DNA of 64,000 nt from Telmatactis stephensoni (Eukaryota; Cnidaria; Anthozoa; Actiniaria; Isophelliidae). Below, piece by piece: positions 1 to 12,300 of the stretch. The position numbers and the translations under genes are program-made. Every line of letters begins with the position of its first letter. Position 1 is the first letter of the stretch. The stretch lies in the NCBI GenBank assembly GCA_029948255.1, contig JALIZF010001870.1, positions 373,001-437,000 on the forward strand. Reading direction: 5' to 3'. The notes under the pieces were generated by a model that saw only the letters and a list, made by a program, of their open reading frames with translations, did not search any database and was not told the origin of the DNA.

Positions 1-41
1 CCTACTGGCTATAAACAAAGGTTTACTGAATTTGGAGGGTT

Positions 42-186
42 GTCCAATACCCTGACAAATTTATGCATAGCATTGTATTGTATTATATTCACATAACAAT
101 AGATTAACAATACAATACAATTGAGAACGACGCAATACAATAGAATGCAATACAATGCTATGCATAAATTTGTCAGAGTATTGGAC
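42..186. mobile_element. Hairpin TIR element (about 145 bp)
   Basis: The left arm starts GTCCAATACCCTGACAAATT and the right arm is its near-exact inverse, ending AATTTGTCAGAGTATTGGAC. About 50 bp of each arm can pair, leaving a short loop. It is a MITE-like palindrome in the 3' flank of the RUN/zinc-finger gene. Superfamily not identifiable. Confidence 0.7.
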
Positions 187-267
187 AAGTAAGGGCTTTT
201 GGCACATTTTGACAGGGATATAAAATATTATGTACATGTATGGCTGTGTAATAACACTGTGTAATGA

Positions 268-273
268 TTTAAT
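268..273 (-). promoter_or_regulatory. Candidate poly(A) signal of the RUN/zinc-finger gene
   Basis: ATTAAA on the minus strand, 78 bp past the stop codon at 351-353. It is the nearest poly(A)-type hexamer I see downstream. Position only; no transcript support. Confidence 0.4.
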
Positions 274-350
274 TCCCATAATCCTAACAAGTGTATATAT
301 TATACATGTGTAAACAAAAGGTGAAAGTTTGCTATTATAAATATGTTGTT

Positions 351-3300
351 CTATTCCCATGGTGAATTGAATTCCAAAGTGTTGGACTCCAGTACTTTAG
401 CAGCAAGTTGTTTGTGTCTGCGTACACACTTTGGACATTTCCTGTCAGCAATGCATGCCTTATGGAATACAGCTTTACATTTGGGGCACTGAAACATGAA
501 CATAATAATGAATGCAAGGATGGACTGAAGAATACATGAATAATTTTGAGTGACTAATCAGAACAATGAATTCAAAATACTTTTTAAATCATGATTTAAT
601 TTTTTCAAAAAGGTATATAAAACTTACTTGTGTAGTAAACTTGATTTGAAATGGATAAATAATCTTGGGGTCGTTGCAGAATTCACAAATAAAACCTTTC
701 TGACAGCACAGCTGGAAATAATTTAGTTAGTTTGGGTTAGCAAGTGGAAATATTACCTAAAGAGTAACATACCAAATCTCTTTGGCCAACAGTCAGTAAG
801 GTAGTGACAGTTGGCAGCACTTCACTGACAGTCAACCAACAAGTAACCAACATATTTTCTGCCAACAAACCATCCACATGCCCGTCGTAAATTTTCAAAA
901 ATACCCCTATTTATGTAAAAGATACATGAAGCCTTTTAAGAAGGGCGTGGCTGGACGATTTTTAACCACTAAGAGATACCAGTGACCAGCAAGCTAATGA
1001 ACATTATGATGAACATAAAATTGAACGGTCGACATGCATCCTTTTACAATGGAGCCCCCCCCCAGGGGGGCAACAAACAAACAACTGTCAGCTGATAAGA
1101 TTTGGTTCATTGTTTTTTTACTTTTTCCTTACCTGACATTTGTAGACATGCTTTTTACAGTAAGATATCACCTTCTTCAGGTGATGTGCAAGTTGTCCTG
1201 AATTTGTTTGGATCAAATCCTGAGAAGAACATCATTAAAAGTATAAAGAAAAAAGAAATTAACTTTGTTTGTGGACTTTCTGCCCACTATTTGTGCACTG
1301 TTTCTCAACATTTGGCTAGTTAACCACAACGGCATAGTATTCAACACTTATACTGCCAATATTGTACATTTAAATAAAGTACTGACATTGCTAATAGTAC
1401 ACCATACAGTATTGTAATTAAGTGGTTGGTAAGTGGTCAATAAGACAGTGGTAGGTATGTGGTCAACAAATGATCAAATAAGTGCTGGTAAGTGGTTGGT
1501 AAGTGGTCTAGGAGTGGTCGATAAGTGAATAAGTGGTCAGTAAGGTAATGGTAAGATAATGGTAATGCTGCAACAGTAAGTGGTCGACAAACTGAGTTAC
1601 TGCATAACCACTTACTGTACAGTACAGATTGTTCACTATAAGCCTTAAATTGAAAAATAAACACACAGTTGCTGTTCAAAGCAAAAAGCAACAAACAAAC
1701 ACCTAAGTGGATACTGCTTGTAGGAACTAAAACAATGCCCTATTTCCTCACCAACAGTGAGTATTGGTGGATGTCATCCCACAGATATTCACGTGGCCAG
1801 ATTCTTCTTCTTACTTCTTCTGCTATTGGTTCCTTACATGTGAACAGGAAGCCTTTTAAATGAAGAAGCTGTGTTCTTAACATCTGCAGAAGAATTAGAC
1901 AATCAGTGAATATATAGACTTCAATGATAAATTCAGGATAAATTAGATATTACCAATTCTATTCTTCAATTTAAATTTGTTCTCACTCACAAAAAGAGGT
2001 TCTTCAATCCCAACAAATGTTACATTAATTATAATTGTTCTTGACCTGGTACCTTCTAGGGTAAAAATCATGTGTTGCCACGCCCACCTGGACAAGACTC
2101 AGGTACCTTTTAGGAGTTATTTGCAAAATTTCTGACAAGCATCCCACCTTCTATAGGTACTATACATGTTGGAGTCCCCCCCCCCCCCCCCCACCACCCC
2201 ACCCCTGGATCCCATCACGTGCTACTGTCTGACTGTCTGAGTTTCTAGCACCAAAGTTATGAACACCATATGTGCATACCACAGGATTCCCACTCATACA
2301 AAATCTGCTCATTCACTACATGTACAGCCATACCTTGACTTCCTTGAGCTCTTCAACAACAGTATAAAGTGATGGGTTTGTTTCATCAATATTCAACAAA
2401 GGTTCTTCCTCTATTTGTAGCAGGAACAGCTTAGTAAATCTACAAACACTGTGTTTTCTTAAGTCCCAGTTATAAATAATTCTTGCAGGTATTACATGTT
2501 CTTCGTCAACATGACATTCATAGCAGTAGTAACAGGAATCATATTTGCATACTTTGGCTTCTCCATAAATCATCCCTGGAAAGAAAACCTCTGTTGCATT
2601 AAGTTGATCATGACAATCTCTCCTTTTCCTTTCTTGTTGGTCAACTGAGTTTAAGTAAAGAGACTGGCTGACTGACTGACTGATGGACTAACTAATGACT
2701 GACTGACATGATGACATACTGTACAGTCTACATACAGACAGTGACTGACTGACTGACAGACTGACTAATGACTGACTGACTGACTGACTGACTGACTGAC
2801 TGACTGACTGACTGACTGACTGTCTGTCTGACTGACTGACTGTCTGACTGACTGACTGACAGACTGACTAATGACTGACTGACTGACTGACTGACTGACT
2901 GACTGACTGACTGACTGACTGACTGACTGACTGACTGACTGACTGACTGACTGACTGACTGACTGACTGACTGACTGACTGACTGACTGACTGACTGACT
3001 GACTGACTGACTGACTGACTGACTGACTGTCTGACTGACTGACTGACTGACTGACTACTGACTGACTGACTGACTGACTGACTGTCTGACTGACTGACTG
3101 ACCCACCAACCAGAAAAAGCCAATTGAAAGTGAATGAAAATAGATTTGTATTAATTTCAATTTCAATACATACCTATGTTTCTTCCACATCCATTACATT
3201 GATAGTTTTGATTATCTAGTCCCTGTTCATTGGTAATTTGAGTGAGAATTGACATCAAGAATTGTGTTCTATCATCAGTGTGTTCTGAGTGTACTGATGA

Positions 3301-6300
3301 ACTATGGGGAACAACCTCAAAACCAGGCATATGAGGCTCCAAATCAGGGTTGTTCATCTTGGGAATGGATATCTACAAGTATAAAGAAAGGTGGTGCCTT
3401 AGAAAATGGGTACTAAGTAAATGGAATAAGAAGAATACATGTGGGAAATTTGCCATAGACTAAAACATTAAGGTTATGCCTAAGAAAATGGGTGATAACA
3501 AAATAAATGAAATATGAAAATATACTACAGTATCAGTATAAAGGAAATCTACTAAAAACATGTGCATGTAAGGTGTTGATATTACATTTCTTTTTCCTCA
3601 AAATGTCTTTGGAATGTTGTCTCACATTGCATACAATTACCACACAACATACATTTTCACAGCAATAATATTATGGACACAGGGCATTGTACAACACTGC
3701 ATTAAATGACAAACTCCCATTTCATTGTTCAATGTCTATGAACCGGACCAAACAATGTCTACCAGTACCCATCTTCAAGCAAGAAGTAAGTAAGCAATAA
3801 AAATATTCCTAGACTTCTGCCAAATTTGTAAACGTTCCACATTGTACACTGTCATTGATGATTTCTCATACAACTACCTCTCTCCTCCCATCTTCTTTAC
3901 TGTACAAAGAATGATCAAACTTGGCCTGTCCTTGCACAGTATAATCACTCAGCATATTGGTGTAAGTTTCTGGATCAGCTATCAAATGGCTTTGCAGGGC
4001 CTCTTTAGTTAATATACTAGTAGGTGTATTTTCTTGGGTCTTTATTTCTTCTGCTTTCTTGCCTTCTGGAGATATTGTTCTTGGATCAAAAGCTGAAGAC
4101 CATCCTGAACTGACTCCTAACTTGTTGCTGCCCAGCATTGGTACAGGGCTAATGGCAGTAGGTCTTTCTGGGCTTTCTGCAGAAAAATACAAGTATGCAA
4201 AAATATTGATATTGTGAGCATAACATGCCAGTTATGTGCAATATTTGTACATTGCGCATGTCTGCAGATCACCCAAAGTTGAGAACACAAAAAAGATGTT
4301 ATTTGCAAAGCCCACAAGACCACACTTCAGAGATTCTCTACTGTGATGTAAACACTCTTTACTAGAAAATGCACAGCACTTGAAAAGCAAGAGAAACACT
4401 CTGCTACTCCTCAAAATTGTTTTTATATCACAGTACAGCAACATGCCCATACATTAAAACCCTCTTGTTCTTTTAATTATATTATGAATGTTTAATAGCA
4501 TACAATGAAATGATATTATTGTGTAAATAATGATACATATTATTTTGTACATGTACCTTCAGGTATTGTATTTTCTTCTTGACTTTCAACCAACTTATTT
4601 GTCTCATCATCCATAGGCTTTTCTTCTTTAATTTCTAGGAAAGAATGGATGGATGAGAAAATGAATGAGAAATGTAAGATTGTCTCTGCTGAGTAATATT
4701 GAGAAATAAAAGATTACATTAATTTAATTGTCTTCAAAAGAAACCTGAAATAGCAAACAAACAAACATACAAACAAACAAACAAACAAAACATGTAAACA
4801 GGAATCTGTAAAGACAAACTCCAGTTTAGAATATTGTTGTATGCTGCCAGGAATAGTCATATTATGATTGAATTGTTTCTTCCATGTAACTTTATAAAAT
4901 GCCGAGCTATCACACTACTAGTAAGTGCATCTTCAGGACAAACGTCAAGAATATACAATAAATTGAAACACTGAAACATTGTTTTTAATTGTATGTTTGT
5001 CTGTTTTAGCTATCAATTGCCCTCATTCAGCTATGCTCACATTTCATGCTGCTTGTTCAAAATTTGATTTGATAATATAAACCATGCTTATTATTTGGAT
5101 GTCTCACATTCAAAATGTCCAAGAATCAAACTTAACCATCCAATAATCACCAATCTCTACCTGTATGCACTGCTATACAGCTGTTCTCTGTTCCAGCTGG
5201 CTCCACACCTACAGACTTATCTCTGTTGCCAACTGTACCATCGACCACCAAGTCTGTATTGTCATTTTCTTTTACACTGTTGGCTACTTCAATGGACTCA
5301 GCTCTGGATCTCTTGTTTACAATATCAACAGGTTTGTGACTTGGCATGGTAGTGGTGGTGGTCATGGAGTTGGAGGGACTTCGAGATGCACCTTGAGGAG
5401 GCTCATGTGCTATGAATAAGAAATAAAAAAGTCAAAAGAAAGAATAAAGTTAGAAAACCAATTAAAAATTTTTTAGTATGTAATCAGAACTAAAAAATTT
5501 TAAAAAAGTGAAACTTTTTTAAGATTCAAATTTTCGACCCCAACTGTGGTTTTTGTCAATATAATGTAAATTTTAAGTCAGTGTTCATTCCTTGTGTCCA
5601 GCTGAAAGACAAATTATTTCTAAGTTGTGTACCTGATGTTGGTTGTTGAGAATGGCTGGCAACTTTTGGAAGCTGCCATATTCCTGCATATGCCAGTGTG
5701 TCGCCTGTCCAGTTATTTAAACTGGGAGTATTGTAATTGAGGTTGAATTTAAAATCAATTAGTCCTGTAATAGAATTATAATTATTAAAGAAATTTTTCA
5801 ATCAATAATAATTTGAAATAATATTGTGCAGAGTAAGGTAGTTGTCTTACAGGGGTGTATCCAGAATATTTCAAAGGGGGGTCACACTTTCCATTTTCCA
5901 CCAAAGGGGGGTCACACTTCCAATTTCTCAATCTTTCTCCAGTCAGATTCTTTTATTTCTATCATCTTTTTGTTTTCAAGGGGGGGTCATGGGCACCCTG
6001 GGACCCCCCTGGATACGCCCCTGTCTTATGACCTCTATACCTTGAAGTAGGGCAGGATAGGATAAAGTTGCCACCTATGTCCAGACCAAAATATAACTGA
6101 CAGCAATAATTGAGCAATTTATTTATTACATTAACTGGCTGGTAACTTTTACAAGATATCACAGAAAGACGAACCTCTAGTTTGGAGGTTGGGACCAAAA
6201 ATAATGAGGTTGTCACAGTAGCACTTGGGGTGGTGCTCTTATTACCATCATTTGCATATAATCACCCATTCTGCCAGACTAAAGTTGTCACTAGCTATAG

Positions 6301-9300
6301 GCTACTGGGAAGCCAATAAAGTGTTCAGACATTAGACAGTATAGAAAACTCCACCTCTGTCTGAATTTTTGGTAGCCTATTGACCAATTCCCAATTGAAA
6401 CTTTAGTATGGCAGGACACATAATTATTCAAATGGTGGTAATGGAGTGACACTGTAATAAGCAGGGTTCTTTATAATTTATTTGCAGTTGTTTAATGCTT
6501 GTTGTTTGTTTGTACACACACCTTGTAAGAAACTGATCATAATGTAAGGCATCTCTTCTTCTAGCATAAAAGCACCAGGTTTATAGTAAGTCCTGCAAAA
6601 AGATTAAAACTATCTAAATATTGTTACCTAGTACATACAATATTACCCTATTTCAGTGTGCATGTACATTATGGTGTGTCATGCCCTGCCCTGTAAGCAG
6701 TGCCCTGTTGTGCCAAGCTAAACTTAAGATTTGATTGTCAACATTTTTGGCCTTACCAAATCAAAACACCAAGACATAATAGAGCGATTTCTCAAACAAG
6801 ATGCGACATTTAAGAGGACTCCACACGGGCTGACAAATTTTGACACTATATCATATCACTGGTTAGCCTACAATTATGTAATGGTAACACTGATAGAGAG
6901 ACATTGTGATGGCTGTTATTTTTAAGAGTGATATCAGCTCACCGTAATTTATCAGTATCTGATAACATAGCATCCAAATAACTTTCCATGAGACAGTCAT
7001 TTAAAGCAAGCCGCACCCAAGCCTAAAATTAGAATACCAGTTCCAAGGTTAACATTCTGTATGTTGAGACACTATCAATCAATTTGAATATTTATCACTG
7101 TCCACTATCAAATGCATGCTGTAATACATCTAAGTATAATATATTATAATTGCACCATAGAGAATCTGCATGTGAAACAGACTGCATTATGCTGTGACGT
7201 GCAATTTTGTCTATAAAAACATTGGAAATTCCATTCCTGACAGAACTGTGCTGTGACCATGCTTTCACAGTCATATGAAATCTACTCTGTTATAAAAGTC
7301 TAATGGTCCAGATGGTCCAGATGCACAGTTCAACTATTTCTGCAAAGCAGAGCCAGGCTCTTTTTTACAATGGGCAATTGACAAGTTCAATAAGTGTAAA
7401 ATACAAAGCTATGGACTCAGATTATAATACATGTAAGTGCGGCTTATAATACATGTAAGTGCAAGATGTAAATTATTGCACACAGACAATGTTTCAAAAG
7501 TAGAACCAAATTTTACTTTAGTCTGTAACTAAATCGGTATGCAAAACTGCATATGCAATAGTTGCAAAATGATGCAACATGTACCAGACAGCATATTAAC
7601 CTTACCCTACACTGTCCAATAGGTGTGGTAATATGTGATAAGTGCATAAGCTCTTGTCTGATATCCTTGTGAGTGAAGTGGACAAGCAAATTCCAAAAAG
7701 ACTAGATAAGACCAAAAAGATCACCTCAGTTTATGTAGATCAGAGAAAGAAATTCCATTTGTCAAATGAACTACTTAATTGACTTGGTATAAACAAATCA
7801 ATGAATGAATTGATGGAGGGAAGGAGGGAAGGAGGGAAGGAGGGAAGGAGGGAAGGAGGGGAGCCTGGAAGGAAGAGGGAGGGAAGGAGATAAGGAGGGA
7901 TGGATGGATTAGAACTAAATGAACCAGCTCATCGTGTTTCAGTTAGAGTTTTGTATGCATGTACATGTACAGTGATATTGGTCAAATTCTAAGATCTGCT
8001 CTAGGCCACTTGTATTTTAATAAGAAAGCTACACTTTCATCAGTGATCACAGTGAGTACATTTGTTTTTGTACAGTATTTGTATGAAAATTATCATGATG
8101 GTAATATGTATTTTATAACCACTTACATAAGATGGCATTGATTCTGCTGCAGAAATCTTCCCAAGAAGATTGTAGAAGTTGGACATCTAAATCAATATTA
8201 AAGGTTTAAATGGTTAAAGGACAAAACAAGGGAGGGAGGGAGGGAGCAAGGAAAGGAAGAAAAGAAGCAAGCAAGCAAGGACATAAGGGACAGCGTTATG
8301 AATTTAAAATTCCAGGAGAATTCAAGGCTGGAGTATTCAAGGACCCAAAAATGATTTTTCAAGGAGTAGTGTTACCTGGTTAAATTGTACTTATTCATTT
8401 CACTGAAATACTAGAACATCCTCTTCCCTCACTTACGTGTAAAAGAAAAAATTAAATTAATATGTTTCCCACCCCATTCAAGTCCCTTGCGTTTTTTGTT
8501 AAAAGTATAAATTCAAGGGATTTTCAAGGAGTTTGAGCAGAATTTCTAAAATTCAAGGGCTTTTCAAGCACGTTAATGAAATTCAAGGAGTTTTCAAGGA
8601 GTTTAAGGAGTAGCATGAACCCTGGAGGGAGGGAGGCAGGCAAGGCAGGAAGGCAGGCAGACAGACTGACAGAAAGGAAGTAAGCAAACAAGCTAGGAAA
8701 GAAGGAGGGAAGGAACTATGGAAAGTTGGAAGGAAGGAAGACAAGCACTCAGGAAGGGAGGAAAGAAGAAAGAAAGGAAGGGAAGAAGGCAAACAAGCTA
8801 CAATGTAAGATAGAAACAAGGAAAGAAATGGAGGATGGGAAGTTGGAAACGAAAGAAATGGAGGAAGGGGAGGTGGAAGTAAACAAGTTACTAGTAGAAC
8901 TGTTTATAAGTAAATTGTACCTTAAGACCAGTATCTTGGTATCCATGTAATAATGCTGCTTCTAATAGAGTACACAGCATTAAAGCATGTTCATCATTTC
9001 TGCAAAACACATAGAATGTAATTCAATATAATCAACATCACATTTGGCTTAGTTTAATATTGAATGCTAGTCTTTCAAGCTCGTCAGGGCAAGATTGGAG
9101 TTTGGGTGTACAACAGTTCTATGCTTGTGATCTCATATTACAACTAAAAGGAAAGAGTGGTCATGCACAAGTCAATATTATTATTTCAAAACGCAATACC
9201 ACGGACATCAAACTACATGCTTTACATACTGTGGGACACATATACCCTGAATAATAAATTAAAGAACATCCTACTCCCTAGACACTGTTCTAACTTAATA

Positions 9301-12300
9301 TTTTTGTATGGTATGACCCTGCATGTGGTCCTGAAGGCATTTTAATCAAAATTTTGCAAACTAAAGGAAGTGGCATTGATAAAACATCTTACTTGTCAAC
9401 TTCAAAATCTTCATCTAAGTGGGTTTTCTGTAACTGAAAAAAAATTTTCAATGAATACCATGATAACGTCAGTACACAGCCTGAAGAATAGTGTCAATGA
9501 TGTAAAAATAAGGTTATACATGTCCACATTAGTAAAAAAATGTCTTTTTCACTACAATAAGCCTCTCTCCACCATTGCAGTATGGAAAGCAAAACAGAGG
9601 GGAAAGATGCATTTTCAAAAGTTTATCCAGGTTGATGTAGATTATATTCCTACCTCTTTGACAGTGATTGACAATTCATGGATCAGTCTCTTCTTGATTT
9701 CAACATTTCTGTTATGTTCTTCAGGAGTTTCTAATTAAAAGCATTAGAAGACATTAATTTTGAAATATCTACAATAGTATCACCATATGTGTAGACTATA
9801 AAAATACTCAGGCTGAAAATGAAAGCTAATACTGACAGTTAAGTACTTTACATTTTCCAAAAGTAAGAATAGACCTAATCCATGCATCACAATGTTTTCC
9901 CATTTCATATGTGATGAACCTCTAGTAATTCATTTTCTTTTGTTTTTACTCTACTTCCAAAAAATCATGAGTATCCCAAAGGAATAAATAAATGATGATA
10001 ACCCAACTAATTTCAAAACAAAAAGGTAAACGTAAAGCACTATATTTAACATCAGAAGTTCCTTCAGCTAGAAGCAAAGCTAGAAGCTTGTCTCCCAGGA
10101 CACTAACAGTGCGCTCTTTCTACCCCCTCTCTCCAAAAGGAGATCATTCCTTGGGAGGTCTGTCACGCTGAATTGGGAAAACATTGTCACGTCCATTCCA
10201 TACTCCTTTGCTTTAGTAAAGGAGATCACATCATGTGACAAAATTCTCAAACTTCCAAATTTCTTTAGCTTAAAAGACCACATTAATGTCAGTGATAATT
10301 TGTTGAGTGAACAGACAACATTTAGCTATTCAAAGTCCATTTGAATTGGTAATATGGTCCCTGGGGATTGCATATAAATGAGAACAATTCTTGTAATTAA
10401 TGCAGTTCATTCGAGTTGCGACGAAGAACGGTTGGCTTAATGTTTGGTCCTCGGAACCCGACTTACTCGCTGGAAGATAGCGGATTTTGAGCAAGAGTTC
10501 CTCGCTCAACAGCTAAAGAAATGGTCCAAGTGATTTCAAGACCGGTTGTATTCCAAGAAAGCCATTGAATAAGGTCGTGGAGGTTCTGGACAACGTGAGC
10601 TAACGGTTGGTGCCGAGTTGAGAGGAGTTGGCCTGGTCCATTGGAGTTTCACGTGGCTTTGAATGGTTTCACGGAAAGCCTTGGTATAAGGTTTGTTTTC
10701 TTGCATATGGAGTAGTCATTTTGACGATTTTTGTGGTTTGTTCGCCACGTGGCTTTAGGCGTCGCAAAAATTTCCACGTGGATGCGGACTAGGTCGAGGA
10801 CTACAGAGAATTTTGAGCGGTATGCCTGTAGTATGCGAGTAAGATTTTGTAAACTATGCCCATATAAAATTTTCGTACCAATTGTGCGTGGGAGCCGGGC
10901 TGAAAAGTTGTATCAATTGTGCCAGTATCAGCGAAATTTTTGTCCTATTGTGCCTGTGTGGCTGAAGTTTTTGCAAAAATTATGCCACCCTGTAAGGCTG
11001 AAAAGTTATATGAATTGTGCCTGTGTCAGGCTAAAAAGTTATATCAATTGGTGCTTGTGAGGCTGAAAAGTTATATCAATTGTGCCTGTGAGGCTGAAAA
11101 GTTATATGAATTGTGCCTGTGTGGCTGAAAAGTTACATGAACTGAGCCTGTGTGGCTGAAAAGTTATATGAATTGTGCCTGTGAGGCTGAAAAGTTATAC
11201 CAATTGTGCCTGCGAGGCTGAAACGTTTTATAGTTATATATGAATTGTGCCTGTGTGACTGAAAAGTTATAGTTATGTATCAATATTATTGTGCCTGTGT
11301 GGCTGAAAAGTTATACTAATTGTGCCTGTGAGGCCGAAAAGTTATATCTGAATTGTGCCTATGTAAGGCTGAAGTTGTATCAATGAATTGTGCCTGAACG
11401 GTTGCTTGAATTGATGTTCGAAACCCCATTTTTTTGTTGTCCCTGATTAGGGCGAGTAACCCCTGTTGGTTTGCCGCAAATCTCGGTGACCAGTAGACGT
11501 ACTGCTTGCAGGCGTGTTGAGGTTACTCCCTCCTGATCGGGAACCCCTTACTTAATAATGCTGCCTTCGGTCTAAACCATAAAAGATTAATGTCGATTGA
11601 AGCATGTGACGTGGGAACTGAAAGAGAGCCAACAAGTCATGGAACATTTCTGTGGACATGTGATTGGTAAAAGGGGTTCCCGATCAGGAGGGACAAAGGA
11701 CCACGATGCGAGACTGGCTTATCTTGTGTAAAGGTGTGGCTGATCAATTGACAAGTGAGCAAAAACAACAGCAACAAAAAAGAAAATGGAGAAATATCCG
11801 GGTGCGTACACAGCATACATCCCCAAGGCATTGCTTGGCTTATGGTATATAAGTTAAGGCCATTTCACTTGCTTGTGTATTGTTTGTTTGGAGTAATAAG
11901 GATAAGGATTGGGAAGAGAACATGGAATCTAAGTGGAATCTAATGGAATCTCCATTTTATCAATGTAGTTAATACGCAGTTCAGCTCTCTGGTTGCAATG
12001 TATTTTACAATACAGCATTCATTCCGGCATTTAAAATAGGTGTGGTTCTATTGGATTGCAGGGGTAGTTATGATCAGTGACCTTGAATGAAGTAGGATGT
12101 CGAGTTGGGGAAGGCCAGAGCGATTCCCCATACCTCATTATCATACTCATGAATAACAATACACAGGGAAGAATATTACACTATTCAAAGTCCATTTGAA
12201 TTGGTAATATGGTCCCTGGGGATTGCATATAAATGAGAACAATTCTTGTAATTAATGCAGTTCATTCGAGTTGCGACGAAGAACGGTTGGCAACCCACCC

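Noticed and set aside
2765..3190. 141-aa Ser/Gln/Val repeat ORF
   Set aside because: Direct translation of the (TGAC)n microsatellite; lies in an intron between well-supported exons.
8583..8950. Ser/Leu-rich and Lys/Glu-rich ORFs on opposite strands
   Set aside because: Low-complexity purine tract read in both directions.
10731..11128. Repeat-rich ORFs of 109 and 69 aa
   Set aside because: Produced by the 33-bp minisatellite; no conserved frame across units.
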